Part shown: positions 36,393 to 44,510 of the stretch, one piece after another
Layout of the letters: each line of letters opens with the position of its first letter
Numbering within the stretch: the stretch's first letter is position 1
Assembly: GCA_947503365.1 (NCBI GenBank)
Contig: CANNDT010000026.1
Span: forward strand, 1 to 50,544
Direction: 5' to 3'
DNA length: 50,544 bases
Source: CANNDT01 sp945876205
GTDB taxonomy: Bacteria; Acidobacteriota; Vicinamibacteria; Vicinamibacterales; UBA2999
Translations under genes and position numbers: made by a program
The notes under the pieces: model-generated
Seen by the model: only the letters and a program-made list of their open reading frames with translations
Database searches by the model: none
What the model was told of the DNA's origin: nothing

Positions 36393-37720
36393 TACTACTT
36401 TGTCAGATTGATTCGACCTGATCGAGGTTGGCTGAAGAATCGCACTTGTACTTTTTCGCAAGGTCCGGTACGCTGCGCGCGTGACCACGGGACCTGCGCG
36501 GGCGCTGCTGCGGCGCCTGGGCCAGTACCTGGATGGCTTCAGCGCGTGCTTCAGCCGGCAGCCGCAGCGGGACGCGGCGAGTCAGTATCTCGACGGCCTG
36601 CTCAACGACAGTGAGCGGAAGTCCATGCAGGCGATGCATGGCCGGTTGAGCGATCCGGGGCAGTATCAGGCGCTCCAGCACTTCATCACGCATTCGCCGT
36701 GGGACGCCGCGCGCGTCTGGGCGCACTTGCGGACGGTGGTGCCCGTCCGGACCGGTATTCTCGCGCTCGATGACACGGGGTTTCCGAAGCAAGGCACGCA
36801 CTCGGTGGGCGTGCAACGGCAGTATTGTGGCGCGCTCGGGAAGATCGGCAATTGCCAGGTGGCGGTGTCGAGTGCGTTGATCGCCGACGGCCGGACCTGG
36901 CCGGTGGCGTATGACCTTTACGTGCCCGTGTCGTGGACGGAGGATGCGCCGCGTCGCGCGGCGGCGGGCATTCCCGCGACGCTGCGCTTTCGCGAGAAGT
37001 GGCGCATCGCGTTGGCGCAGGTGCGCGCGGTCCTCAAGGCCGGCTTTACGATCACGGGCGTCGTGGTCGACGCCGACTACGGATCGAACGCGGCCTTTCG
37101 CGCGGGCCTCGAGCGCCTCGGGCTGGCGTACGGCGTGGCCATCCGTGGCGAGGCGACGTTCACCCGCGCGGGCGTGCCCGGCACCCAGTCGGCCACCACC
37201 CTGGCGCGCGCCACGCCGGACGACACCTGGGCGACCGTGACGTGGGGGACCGGCACGGCCGGTCCGCTCACCGCACGGTTCTGGGCGGTGCGCGTGCGCC
37301 CCACCAAGGGGCGCGGCGAGCGGTGGCTGCTGTGTGAGCGATCGGCGACGGATGAGCGGAAGTACTACCTGCTCCACCTGTCGGCGACCACGGCGCTCGT
37401 CGACCTGGTCGCGCTCGCCCGGAGCCGCTGGCCGATCGAACAGCAATATCGTGAGCTCAAAGACGATCTCGGCCTCGATCATTTCGAAGGCCGCAGCTAT
37501 CAAGGCTGGACGCATCACGTCGTCTTGACGGCCGTCGCGTTTACGTTCCTCCAGATCGAACGCGGGCGCGCCGCGATCGATCCCCGGCCCACGCTGCCCG
37601 TGGTCCGCGGATGGGTCCGCGAGATCATGGGCGTGCTGTACGTCATCCACAATCGGCGGCTGCTACACATGCTCGACAGCTTTCGCCGGAATGCCCCGCT
37701 CCGAAGGTGACAAAGTAGTG
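36393..37720 (+). mobile_element. complete IS701-family insertion sequence
   Basis: 1328 bases with 13-base imperfect terminal repeats: TACTACTTTGTCA at the left and TGACAAAGTAGTG at the right (12 of 13 complementary). TTAT is duplicated at 36389-36392 and 37721-37724. Inside is one intact transposase gene. The exact duplication and intact ends suggest a recent, complete insertion. Confidence 0.9.
36481..37710 (+). CDS. IS701-family DDE transposase
   Basis: A 409-aa protein from GTG. The N-terminal part is LDGFSACFSRQPQRDAASQYLDGLL, as in IS701-type enzymes. DDE residues are visible in ILALDDTGFPKQGTHSVGV (Asp97 or 98), GVVVDADYGSN and WPIEQQYRELKDDLGLDHFEGRS. The stop codon TGA is the first part of the right terminal repeat. 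No frameshift or truncation is seen, so it is probably active. Confidence 0.92.
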   Translation: MTTGPARALLRRLGQYLDGFSACFSRQPQRDAASQYLDGLLNDSERKSMQAMHGRLSDPGQYQALQHFITHSPWDAARVWAHLRTVVPVRTGILALDDTGFPKQGTHSVGVQRQYCGALGKIGNCQVAVSSALIADGRTWPVAYDLYVPVSWTEDAPRRAAAGIPATLRFREKWRIALAQVRAVLKAGFTITGVVVDADYGSNAAFRAGLERLGLAYGVAIRGEATFTRAGVPGTQSATTLARATPDDTWATVTWGTGTAGPLTARFWAVRVRPTKGRGERWLLCERSATDERKYYLLHLSATTALVDLVALARSRWPIEQQYRELKDDLGLDHFEGRSYQGWTHHVVLTAVAFTFLQIERGRAAIDPRPTLPVVRGWVREIMGVLYVIHNRRLLHMLDSFRRNAPLRR

Positions 37721-37724
37721 TTAT

Positions 37725-37878
37725 CCAGGCGTTGCCACTGACCGCGCTCAACGATGCCCTCCGTGCGGTCGTGCTGGAAGGGGCAGCGGTACGGGATATT
37801 TCGGCAGAGTTGGTGATCCTCGGGGCCTGGACGGTCATCCCGTTTTCCCTGGCGATGCCCCTGTTTCGCTGGCGTTAA
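37725..37878 (+). pseudogene. ABC-2 permease, 3' part
   Basis: Continues the split permease in the restored frame: QALPLTALNDALRAVVLEGA, then a last helix ELVILGAWTVIPFSLAMPLF and a stop at 37876-37878. It has no start of its own. The join to 36392 gives the family motif QPFIQALPLTALNDALR. Confidence 0.88.
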
Positions 37879-37932
37879 TGTCGATCCAGCACGGCTGTGG
37901 CATGTGGCCTTTCGCTTGCACTCGTTCGGTTC

Positions 37933-38541
37933 GTGGAAACGACGGCGATTCACCGGATCATCGAACAACACGCAGCTGTACACGGCGAAGCGCCGGCACT
38001 GCTCGACGACGGCCGGTCGTTGACCTATCGTGACCTGAACCAGCGGGCGAACTCCGTGGCCAGATGCCTGCTCGGCCACGGATTCCGCCGCGGGGCAACG
38101 GCGCTCATCAACATGCCCCGGTCATTCGATCTCGCCGTGATGTGCCTCGGCGTGCTCAAAGCCGGCGGGGCATACGCCTGGCTCGATTGCGATCCCACCT
38201 GGCCCCAGGGCATCTCGATTCCTCAGGGCGACGGGACTGGAGACGAACTGAAAGTTCTTGCCGTCGATGTGGCCGGCGCGATCGCCGCGCCCGCGCAGTC
38301 GACCGCGAACCTGCCGATCCTCACCCGCGGCTCCGACATCGCCTGTGTCATCGGCGGACTCGACCCGCGCTCGGTGCTCGTGCCGCACTCGACGGTGACG
38401 GCGCTCCTCGCCAAGCCGGTTCCGCCGCAGATGCCATGGTCAGATGACTCGGGCGCGCTCGACCTGTGGGTGGGATTGATGGCGGGCGCTGCCGTGACGA
38501 TGGCGCCGCACGGGTCGCAGCAGCAACTCACCGCCGCGTAG
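37933..38541 (+). CDS. shrunken NRPS-type adenylation-domain protein
   Basis: A 202-aa product from GTG. The start is typical of an amino-acid adenylation domain: AIHRIIEQHAAVHGEAPALLDDGRSLTYRDLNQRAN, then INMPRSFDLAVMCLGVLKAGGAYAWLDCDPTWP. The core A3 phosphate loop is missing: IACVIGGLDPRSVLVPHSTV stands where IxYTSGSTGxPKGV is expected. It then goes to a DLWVGLMAGAAVTMAPHG-like segment and ends. Motifs A5-A10 are absent, so adenylation is unlikely. It may be a relic, though the frame stays open and compact. Confidence 0.6.
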   Translation: METTAIHRIIEQHAAVHGEAPALLDDGRSLTYRDLNQRANSVARCLLGHGFRRGATALINMPRSFDLAVMCLGVLKAGGAYAWLDCDPTWPQGISIPQGDGTGDELKVLAVDVAGAIAAPAQSTANLPILTRGSDIACVIGGLDPRSVLVPHSTVTALLAKPVPPQMPWSDDSGALDLWVGLMAGAAVTMAPHGSQQQLTAA

Positions 38542-38547
38542 TCCTGG

Positions 38548-39480
38548 TCAGCCTTCTCTCACAACCTCATGCGGCTGCTTGTCGAGGCGTAATCCCTGAA
38601 ACGAGGGATGCCGGATGTTGCCGTCGTTGGTCCACTCGGTGAACATCACTTCGCACACGAGCGCCGGCGTGACCCAGTGCGCGCGGCGGCTGATCGGGCG
38701 CGGCGGCGGCGGATCGAAGGGGCCGGTCTTGCGCTCGATCGCATCGAGGCGGCGGCGCAGCTCCAGGGCGAGCTTCTGCGTGAAGCCGGTGCCGACCTTT
38801 CCTGAAAAGACGAGTTTGTCACCGTCGTAGTAGCCGATGAGCAGCGCGCCGATACCGGCGCGCATCCCCGCAGGGTCGGTAAACCCCCCGATGACGAACT
38901 CCTGCCGCAGGAGGCACTTGGTCTTGAGCCAATCGCCATGGCGTCCCTCGCGATAGGGCCGATTGCGCCGCTTCGAGATGATGCCTTCGAGACCCATGCG
39001 GCACGCCTGCTCGAAGAATGAGTCGCCGCGGCCCTCGATGTGTTCGCTGTAGCGGATCCGCCCCGTCTGCCGGCCGCCGACCAGGGTGCGCAGCCGCGCC
39101 TTACGTGCTTCGAGTGGCAGCGAGGCCATCCGCTCGCCATCGAGCTTGATCAGATCGAACACGAAGTAGGCGAGCGTCGCCCGCCCGCGAGACGACGAGT
39201 TCTGCAGCGCCTGAAAGCTGGTCTTGCCGTCGGGCAACACCATGGCGACCTCGCCATCGATGAGCGCGTCTCTGGTGGAGAGCTTCGCCGCCGCGGCGAC
39301 GATTTCGGGAAAGGCGTCGGTCCAGTCCTTGCCGTTACGGCTGATCAAGGCGATGCGGTCGCCGCGGATGCGGCACCCGATCCGGTAGCCGTCGAATTTG
39401 ATCTCGTGGAGCCACTCCGCGCCGCGCGGTGGCTCCTTCACGAGCGTGGCGAGTTGCGGACGGTACTCGGACTCAGGCAC
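38548..39480 (-). CDS. ATP-dependent DNA ligase (LigD ligase-domain type)
   Basis: A 310-aa stand-alone ligase with adenylation and OB-fold parts. The nucleotidyl lysine is Lys28 in WLHEIKFDGYR. Other motifs are LIDGEVAMV, YFVFDLIKLDGE, GLEGIISKRRNRPYREGRHGDWLKTKC (motifs IV-V), and the C-terminal ALVCEVMFTEWTNDGNIRHPSFQGLR. It resembles the ligase module of LigD from bacterial end joining. No Ku, polymerase or nuclease domain is present here. It follows the sigma-factor gene in the same direction. Confidence 0.9.
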   Translation of the reverse strand: MPESEYRPQLATLVKEPPRGAEWLHEIKFDGYRIGCRIRGDRIALISRNGKDWTDAFPEIVAAAAKLSTRDALIDGEVAMVLPDGKTSFQALQNSSSRGRATLAYFVFDLIKLDGERMASLPLEARKARLRTLVGGRQTGRIRYSEHIEGRGDSFFEQACRMGLEGIISKRRNRPYREGRHGDWLKTKCLLRQEFVIGGFTDPAGMRAGIGALLIGYYDGDKLVFSGKVGTGFTQKLALELRRRLDAIERKTGPFDPPPPRPISRRAHWVTPALVCEVMFTEWTNDGNIRHPSFQGLRLDKQPHEVVREG

Positions 39481-39498
39481 GCGATTGGTCGGCCATCA

Positions 39499-40581
39499 TC
39501 ACGCCGGCCTGCGCCTGTTCCGGATCTCTTCGAGCTCGCGCTGCTTGGCGGCGCGCAGCTTTTGCAGCGCGCGGCTCTCGATCTGGCGGATGCGCTCGCG
39601 TGTCACCGAGAGCCGTCGTCCGATTTCCTCCAGCGTGTACTCGCGGTCGGTGCCGAGCCCGTAACGAAGGCTGAGGACCTCGCGCTCGCGGTCTGACAAG
39701 GGCGCCATCGCGCGCTTGACCTCGTTGGCCACGTCGCTGTCGATCGCGGTGTCTTCCGGATTGCGAATGCTCGTGTCGGGGATCACGTCACCGAGCTCGG
39801 TGCTGTCGTCTTCGCCGATCTTCATCTCCAGCGAATAGGGCGTCTTCTGCGCGTCGAGCAGCAGGCGCACCTTGTCGACCGGGATCTTCAGGCGATCGGC
39901 GAGGTCCTGCGCCGTGGGCTCGCGGCCGGACGACCGCAGCGCCTTGCGCTCTTTCTCGAGCTTGTTCAGCGATTCGATGACGTGGACCGGCAGCCGGATG
40001 GTGCGGCCCGAGTCGGCGATCGCCCGCGTGATCGCCTGGCGGATCCACCAGGTCGCGTAGGTTGAGAACTTGAAGCCGCGGCGGAACTGGAAGCGATCGA
40101 CCGCCTTCATCAGCCCGATGTTGCCTTCCTGGATCAGATCGAGAAAGGTGAGGCCGCGATTGAGATAGCGCTTCGCGATCGAGACGACGAGCCGGAGGTT
40201 GGCTTCCATCAGCTCGCGCTTGGTGTCGCGCAGGACGTCTTCGGCGGCTTCGATCTTGGCGAAGCGCCGCCGGAATTCGGCGCGCGGGATGCCTGCCCGC
40301 GCTTCGAGCGCGCGGCAGCGATCGACCCGCTCCGCGCGCGGGACCTGCTCGAGGTTCCGGAACTCCGCGTCCATCTCCCGCAGCTCGGTCACGATGTCGT
40401 CAATCAACGATGGACGGATCGGTTGCGCCGCGAGCTCCTCGGCGATCGCCTTACGCGTCCTGGTGATGCTCTTGTCGGTGTCGGCGCGGGTCCTGGCGCC
40501 GGTGCGCGGGTTCTCGAGACGTGCGCGAAGCTTGTCGAGCAGGGAGCGACGCCGCTTGATACGCGCGAACGCCTTCAACAC
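39499..40581 (-). CDS. RpoD-family sigma factor, C-terminal part after frameshift
   Basis: 360 codons from an internal GTG. Conserved regions 2-4 are intact: EANLRLVVSIAKRYLNRGLTFLDLIQEGNIGLMKAVDRFQFRRGFKFSTYATWWIRQAITRAIAD, region 3, and the terminal REREVLSLRYGLGTDREYTLEEIGRRLSVTRERIRQIESRALQKLR. Homology continues upstream of the GTG (LREETTTPVLKAFARIKRRRS) back to 40611. The preceding part is in another frame. Group 1 or 2 sigma-70. If only this frame is made, it lacks region 1.2. Confidence 0.85.
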   Translation of the reverse strand: MLKAFARIKRRRSLLDKLRARLENPRTGARTRADTDKSITRTRKAIAEELAAQPIRPSLIDDIVTELREMDAEFRNLEQVPRAERVDRCRALEARAGIPRAEFRRRFAKIEAAEDVLRDTKRELMEANLRLVVSIAKRYLNRGLTFLDLIQEGNIGLMKAVDRFQFRRGFKFSTYATWWIRQAITRAIADSGRTIRLPVHVIESLNKLEKERKALRSSGREPTAQDLADRLKIPVDKVRLLLDAQKTPYSLEMKIGEDDSTELGDVIPDTSIRNPEDTAIDSDVANEVKRAMAPLSDREREVLSLRYGLGTDREYTLEEIGRRLSVTRERIRQIESRALQKLRAAKQRELEEIRNRRRPA

Positions 40582-41134
40582 CGGCGTCGTCGTCTCCTCG
40601 CGCAGCTCGCCGGAGGATCAGTTCGGCGGCCGGATCGCCTTTTGTACGTATCCGGTCGGCGAGCGCCACGAGCGTCTGGACGGCGCCGGGGATGTCGCCG
40701 AGCGCCGCCACCAGATCCTTCTGCGCGTTCTCGATCCGCAGGCCGATGGCCTGCTCATCCTTGGCCTTCAGCAGCTTTCGCTTGCCGATGTGCTGGAGAT
40801 AGACGCGAACGAGGTCCACGTCCTCGCGCGAGCCGGGAAGCGCGGCCCCTTCAACTTCGGGTTCTTCGTCTTCGGCGTCGTCGTCGCGCCCGGGAACCGG
40901 CTGAGCCGTAAACGCCTCCGGCTCCTCTTCGGCAAGTAGCTGTTCGGGCGCGACCTGAAACGGCTGGCCCCCCTCCGTGTCTTCGCGCTCCTCGACATCG
41001 AGGCCAAACTCATGCGCACGCCGCCGCCAATCCAGAAGATGTACCTGCGTTGACGGATCGTTCCACTCGATGAGCGATTTCCGACGGCCGGCGCGGAAGG
41101 GTAGAGGGGCGGGTCGGGACGATTTCTTCGCCAT
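40451..41134 (-). CDS. RpoD-family sigma factor, N-terminal part before frameshift
   Basis: Starts MAKKSSRPAPLPFRAGRRKS, passes an acidic linker and region 1.2 (VDLVRVYLQHIGKRKLLKAKDEQAIGLRIENA), and reads coherently to PAAELI near 40618. After that it diverges into unrelated Arg-rich sequence and stops at 40451. Dropping one C in the minus-strand run ATCCTCC rejoins it to the next frame as AAELISGELREETTTPVLKAF, giving a 544-aa protein. So one extra base separates the two halves. Sequencing or assembly error is a serious alternative to a true mutation. Confidence 0.78.
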   Translation of the reverse strand: MAKKSSRPAPLPFRAGRRKSLIEWNDPSTQVHLLDWRRRAHEFGLDVEEREDTEGGQPFQVAPEQLLAEEEPEAFTAQPVPGRDDDAEDEEPEVEGAALPGSREDVDLVRVYLQHIGKRKLLKAKDEQAIGLRIENAQKDLVAALGDIPGAVQTLVALADRIRTKGDPAAELILRRAARGDDDAGVEGVRAYQAASLPARQASRTSREPAHRRQDPRRHRQEHHQDA

Positions 41135-41164
41135 GGGTTCCCTGCTTCAGTTGCAAGGCCGTTG

Positions 41165-41193
41165 CCTGTGCCGCCGGGGGGCGGCGGCACAGG
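41165..41193. terminator. 11-base-pair GC hairpin after the NHL gene
   Basis: CCTGTGCCGCC and GGCGGCACAGG flank a G-rich loop, in the gap between the sigma-factor start (41134) and the stop of the upstream NHL gene (41210). There is no T run, so it may be a rho-dependent end or an mRNA stabiliser. Confidence 0.4.
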
Positions 41194-41209
41194 TAAGCCG
41201 ATAGTGAGC

Positions 41210-42526
41210 CTACTGCCAGGCCGAATAGATAGGCTTGCTAATGAGATAAGCGGGATTCGCACCCGCTCGCGGGCGGAACTTCTGCACGCGGCCGGCGTCC
41301 ACTTCCGCTACGTACATGTTGCCTTCCTGATCGACGCTGATCCCGTGCACGCCCCAGAGGGTGCCGGGGAAGTCGCCGACCGTGCCCCACGAATAGAGCA
41401 GGTGGCCTTCCTGATCGTATTTCAGCATCTTCTGGGTGTTGCGATCGAAGGTCCAGATCGTCTTGTCGGCGCCCATGTGCAGCAGGTGCAAGCTCGACGG
41501 ACGGACGCCGATCTTCCATTCGGACAGGTACTTTCCGTTCTCGTCGAACACCTGCACGCGGTGATTGCCGCGATCGTTGACGAAGACCTTGTGGGCATCG
41601 GGGTCGACCGCCACGCCGTGGACGTTGTTCATGTAGTTCGGGCGCGATTCGTTGCCGCCGGGTTCGCCCTTCATGCCCCAGTCGAGCAGGAACTTGCCGT
41701 CCTTGTCGAACTTCGCGACGCGCGTGCCGTTGTAGCCGTCGGCCACGTAGAACGAGCTGTCAGGGAGCCAGGACATGAACGTCGGCCGGTTGAAGTGCGT
41801 CGCGTCGGCGCCTTTCACCTCCGGGGTGCCGATCGTCTGGAGGAGCGTTTTGCCGTCGTTGGTGAACTTGTAGATCGCGTGCATGTGGTCATCGACCACC
41901 CAGACGTTCTTCTCTGCGTCGTAGGGGTTCACATAGACCGAGTGCGGCCGCCGGAAGATCTTGTCCCACTGCGTCCAGGTCTCGAGGATGTTGCCTTCGG
42001 CGTCGACCACCGTGAGGCAGTACTGCCAGTTGGCGTCGACACCCACCTGGCGATACGGCGGCTTGCTGCCCAGCCAGTTCTTCATGCCCTCTTCGGGGTC
42101 CTGGCCCGTGCCGCCCGAGCCGGGCAGTGCGGTCGCCGTGGCGCTGCGCCAGGGGAGACCGCCGACCGGAAACTGGAGGCTGGGCCCAATCTGCGGAAGG
42201 CGGGTGAGCTCAGGTTCCTTCAGGTTGGGCAGTCCGCCTCTGAACAGCAGATAGACCCGGTTGGGGCTTTCGGCGAAGACGCCCTGGCCGGCGCCCCACG
42301 TCCACTTTTCATTGCCCGGCACCGTGCTGATGTCCTTCGGCCACCCTTCCTGCACCTGGTAAGGGCCTGACACGTCCTGGGCGCCGATTTCCCCAGGCAC
42401 CGCGGCAAACGCGGCGGGCGGCGCCCCTTCTTCTTGTGCATCGGCGGGCGTGCTTCGTGTGCCGAGCAGATACCCGATCCCCAGGGCCACGATCACGATT
42501 GCCGCGATTGGAATGAATTTACGCAT
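41210..42526 (-). CDS. exported NHL-repeat protein, amidating-lyase-like
   Basis: A 438-aa protein with an N-terminal signal or anchor (IPIAAIVIVALGIGYLLGT). NHL blades include RRPHSVYVNPYDAEKNVWVVDDHMHAIYKF, FNRPTFMSWLPDSSFYVADGYNGTRVAKFD, NNVHGVAVDPDAHKVFVNDRGNHRVQVFDENG and LWGVHGISVDQEGNMYVAEVDAGRVQKFRP. The spacing of the DGYNGTRV and DRGNHRVQVF blades resembles peptidyl-alpha-hydroxyglycine alpha-amidating lyase-type propellers. Enzymatic activity is not established from sequence. Distinct from the protein at 13788. Confidence 0.82.
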   Translation of the reverse strand: MRKFIPIAAIVIVALGIGYLLGTRSTPADAQEEGAPPAAFAAVPGEIGAQDVSGPYQVQEGWPKDISTVPGNEKWTWGAGQGVFAESPNRVYLLFRGGLPNLKEPELTRLPQIGPSLQFPVGGLPWRSATATALPGSGGTGQDPEEGMKNWLGSKPPYRQVGVDANWQYCLTVVDAEGNILETWTQWDKIFRRPHSVYVNPYDAEKNVWVVDDHMHAIYKFTNDGKTLLQTIGTPEVKGADATHFNRPTFMSWLPDSSFYVADGYNGTRVAKFDKDGKFLLDWGMKGEPGGNESRPNYMNNVHGVAVDPDAHKVFVNDRGNHRVQVFDENGKYLSEWKIGVRPSSLHLLHMGADKTIWTFDRNTQKMLKYDQEGHLLYSWGTVGDFPGTLWGVHGISVDQEGNMYVAEVDAGRVQKFRPRAGANPAYLISKPIYSAWQ

Positions 42527-42589
42527 ATGTCCTCCTAGAAGCCGGGGAGACTATGGCATCATCCCGTCCTACATAAAAGGGGGTTTGTG

Positions 42590-43174
42590 ATGCGTGCAGC
42601 AACTGTCGCTCTGGCCTTGTTCCTCGTGGGCGTCTCGGGATTTGCGGCCTCGTCTGCGGTGTCGGCCCAGGCCGGCGGCGCGTGGAAAACGGTGTTCGAC
42701 GGAAAGAGCCTCAACGGCTGGACGCCGATCGGCACCGCCAACTGGAAGCTCGCCGAGGGCGCCGTGCAGGCCGACATGGGCTCAGGGTTCCTGGTGTCGA
42801 ACGAGTCGTACGGCGACTTCGAGCTGCGGGCTGAAGTCTGGGTGAACGAGGATGCGAACAGCGGGATCTTCATTCGCGCGTCGGATCCGAAACAGGTCAC
42901 CGCGGCGAATGCGTATGAGGTCAACATCTTCGACAAGCGTCCCGACCCGGCCTATCGCACCGGCGCGATCGTCGACGTCGCCAAGCCGATGAGCATGGAG
43001 AACGCGGCCAACAAGTGGAACACGCTGGTGGTCACGGCGAAGGGTCCGCGGTTGACGGTGAATCTCAACGGCAAGCCGATGGTCGACGTGCAGGACACGA
43101 AGCATGCGCGCGGACCGATCGCGCTGCAGTACGGCGCGGGCGTCGTGAAGTTCCGCAAGGTCGAAATCAGGTAA
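42590..43174 (+). CDS. exported DUF1080 (3-keto-disaccharide hydrolase-type) protein
   Basis: A 194-aa protein with signal peptide (ATVALALFLVGVSGFAASSAVSAQA). A concanavalin-like DUF1080 domain follows: TVFDGKSLNGWTPIG, SNESYGDFELRAEVWVNEDANSGIFIRA, AYEVNIFD, KWNTLVVTAKGPRLTVNLNGKPMVDVQDTKHARGPIALQYGAGVVKFRKVEIR. Family members bind or cleave glycans; some act on 3-keto sugars. The ATG has AAGGGGG about eight bases upstream. tRNA-Lys follows 65 bases after the stop. Confidence 0.9.
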   Translation: MRAATVALALFLVGVSGFAASSAVSAQAGGAWKTVFDGKSLNGWTPIGTANWKLAEGAVQADMGSGFLVSNESYGDFELRAEVWVNEDANSGIFIRASDPKQVTAANAYEVNIFDKRPDPAYRTGAIVDVAKPMSMENAANKWNTLVVTAKGPRLTVNLNGKPMVDVQDTKHARGPIALQYGAGVVKFRKVEIR

Positions 43175-43239
43175 GACGCGTTTCTTGGTACAATGCCGAG
43201 TTCTACCCCGCCACTGCGCGACCACGGTGGCGGGGAAGC

Positions 43240-43314
43240 GGGCCCCTAGCTCAGTGGTAGAGCACCTGACTTTTAATCAGGGTGTCTTGGGTTCGATCCC
43301 CAAGGGGCCCACCA
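43240..43314 (+). tRNA. tRNA-Lys (UUU)
   Basis: A 75-base cloverleaf. Acceptor GGGCCCC pairs with GGGGCCC, the anticodon loop is CTTTTAA with TTT, the T loop is TTCGATC, and CCA is encoded. A hairpin (CCCCGCCAC/GTGGCGGGG) lies in the 35 bases upstream, and a TACAAT at 43189-43194 may be its -10. Confidence 0.97.
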
Positions 43315-43359
43315 GCCTCCGCTCACTCCGTCCTCGCCGAGGCTGTCCGCCATAGCGCG

Positions 43360-43540
43360 AAGCGCGGCGGCGGACGTGCCGCTCGGCGATGATGATTACT
43401 GCTCCACCAATTGCCATGCCTGCTCCGATCAGGTCCGTTACGGTCGGACGCTGACCCTCGACCACGCGCAGTCACCCCAACGACGCCGCGATGTAGATAC
43501 CGCCGTAAGCGGCATAGGCGCGCCCCGCGAATGGCGCATG
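43360..43540 (-). pseudogene. ynfA/UPF0060 membrane protein remnant
   Basis: On the minus strand the C-terminal half of a UPF0060 protein is readable: FAGRAYAAYGGIYIAASLG, then a TGA at 43472-43474 where Trp is expected, then LRVVEGQRPTVTDLIGAGMAIGGAVIII. The N-terminal half is missing or unrecognisable. The tail reads on into the tRNA-Lys. A W-to-stop change plus the missing start means it is dead. Confidence 0.6.
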
Positions 43541-43625
43541 CGCGTCAGCATTGCGGCGAATGCGATCAAGCTGACGGCGCCAGCGCCAGCGATCAGCGGA
43601 GAGCGGTGTAGACTCTCCCGGTTCT

Positions 43626-44369
43626 ATGAATAGTTGGAACAAGTGGGTTCGGCAACCTCAGACGTTGTTTGTGCGGAAGGCCGTTTTCCAGGTCCATCTG
43701 TGGGTCGGCATCGCGCTTGGCGTCTACATCCTGATGATCTGCCTGACCGGCAGCGTGCTCGTCTACCGCAACGAACTATACGGAGCATTTCAACCGACAC
43801 CCGATAACCCCGCACCGCTCGGGTTCCGCGCCACGGCATGGTTGCTCGACCTGCATGACAACCTGTTAAGCGGAGAAACGGGACGGCGAATCAATGGCGT
43901 GTTCGCGGCGTTGGTGCTGTTGCTGACTCTCACCGGCATTGTCGTCTGGTGGCCTGGCAGTCAACGTTGGCGGCGCAGTCTGGTAATTGATCGCCGCGCG
44001 AACTGGAAGCAGTTCATCTGGACCCTACACAGTTCCCTCGGGATCTGGTTCGCCGTGTTCATCTTGATGTGGGGGATCACCGGGCTGTATCTGTCGTATC
44101 CGACACCATTCAACGCAGTCGTGAATCACTTTTTCCCGCCCGACGAATTGATCGGAATCAACGAAACCGGAGATCGAATCCTCTACTGGTTGGGCTATGC
44201 ACACTTCGGCCGATTCAGTGGACGCATTCCTGGCTGCGGCACCCGTATTGGACGGGGCGCGTGTAACGAAGTGGGCAAGGCCGTGTGGGCCGGAGTCGGC
44301 ATCGTGCCCGTCGTCATGTTCGTGACGGGGTCCATCATGTGGTGGAATCGAATCCGCTTCCGTCGTTAG
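43626..44369 (+). CDS. PepSY-associated membrane protein
   Basis: A 247-aa protein with about four membrane helices of the PepSY_TM type: VFQVHLWVGIALGVYILMICLTGSVLVYRNEL, GVFAALVLLLTLTGIVVWWPGSQRWRRSL, WTLHSSLGIWFAVFILMWGITGLYLSYP and VWAGVGIVPVVMFVTGSIMWWNRI. Repeated His in helices (VHLW, DLHDNL, TLHSSLG) are in line with heme or metal binding in related iron-uptake proteins. Its codon use looks less GC-biased than the neighbours, so transfer is possible. It may work with the next gene, 141 bases on. Confidence 0.8.
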   Translation: MNSWNKWVRQPQTLFVRKAVFQVHLWVGIALGVYILMICLTGSVLVYRNELYGAFQPTPDNPAPLGFRATAWLLDLHDNLLSGETGRRINGVFAALVLLLTLTGIVVWWPGSQRWRRSLVIDRRANWKQFIWTLHSSLGIWFAVFILMWGITGLYLSYPTPFNAVVNHFFPPDELIGINETGDRILYWLGYAHFGRFSGRIPGCGTRIGRGACNEVGKAVWAGVGIVPVVMFVTGSIMWWNRIRFRR

Positions 44370-44472
44370 TCACGATGCCCGTCGAAGCAGCCGCCCTTGT
44401 TCCACCGGGGTCGGGCCAAAAATCGGTTTTGGGCCAGCACTGGTGGACCAGGACGCAGACCCCTGACGCCGC

Positions 44473-44503
44473 TTGACTCTGGAACCGTTCCAGGGTGCAG
44501 GAT
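44473..44503 (+). promoter_or_regulatory. MerR-type metal-responsive promoter/operator
   Basis: TTGACT at 44473-44478 and CAGGAT at 44498-44503 are separated by 19 bases, the long spacing used by MerR-family activators. The spacer holds a 21-base dyad at 44476-44496: ACTCTGGAA, CCG, TTCCAGGGT (8 of 9 paired). It closely resembles the ZntR operator half-site ACTCTGGAG of E. coli zntA. It ends seven bases before the methyltransferase-fusion ATG. Confidence 0.6.
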
Positions 44504-44510
44504 ATTACCT

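Noticed and set aside
43206..43235. Hairpin ahead of tRNA-Lys taken as a terminator
   Set aside because: The GC stem has no T run and lies between the likely -10 and the tRNA, so it is more likely part of the tRNA leader.
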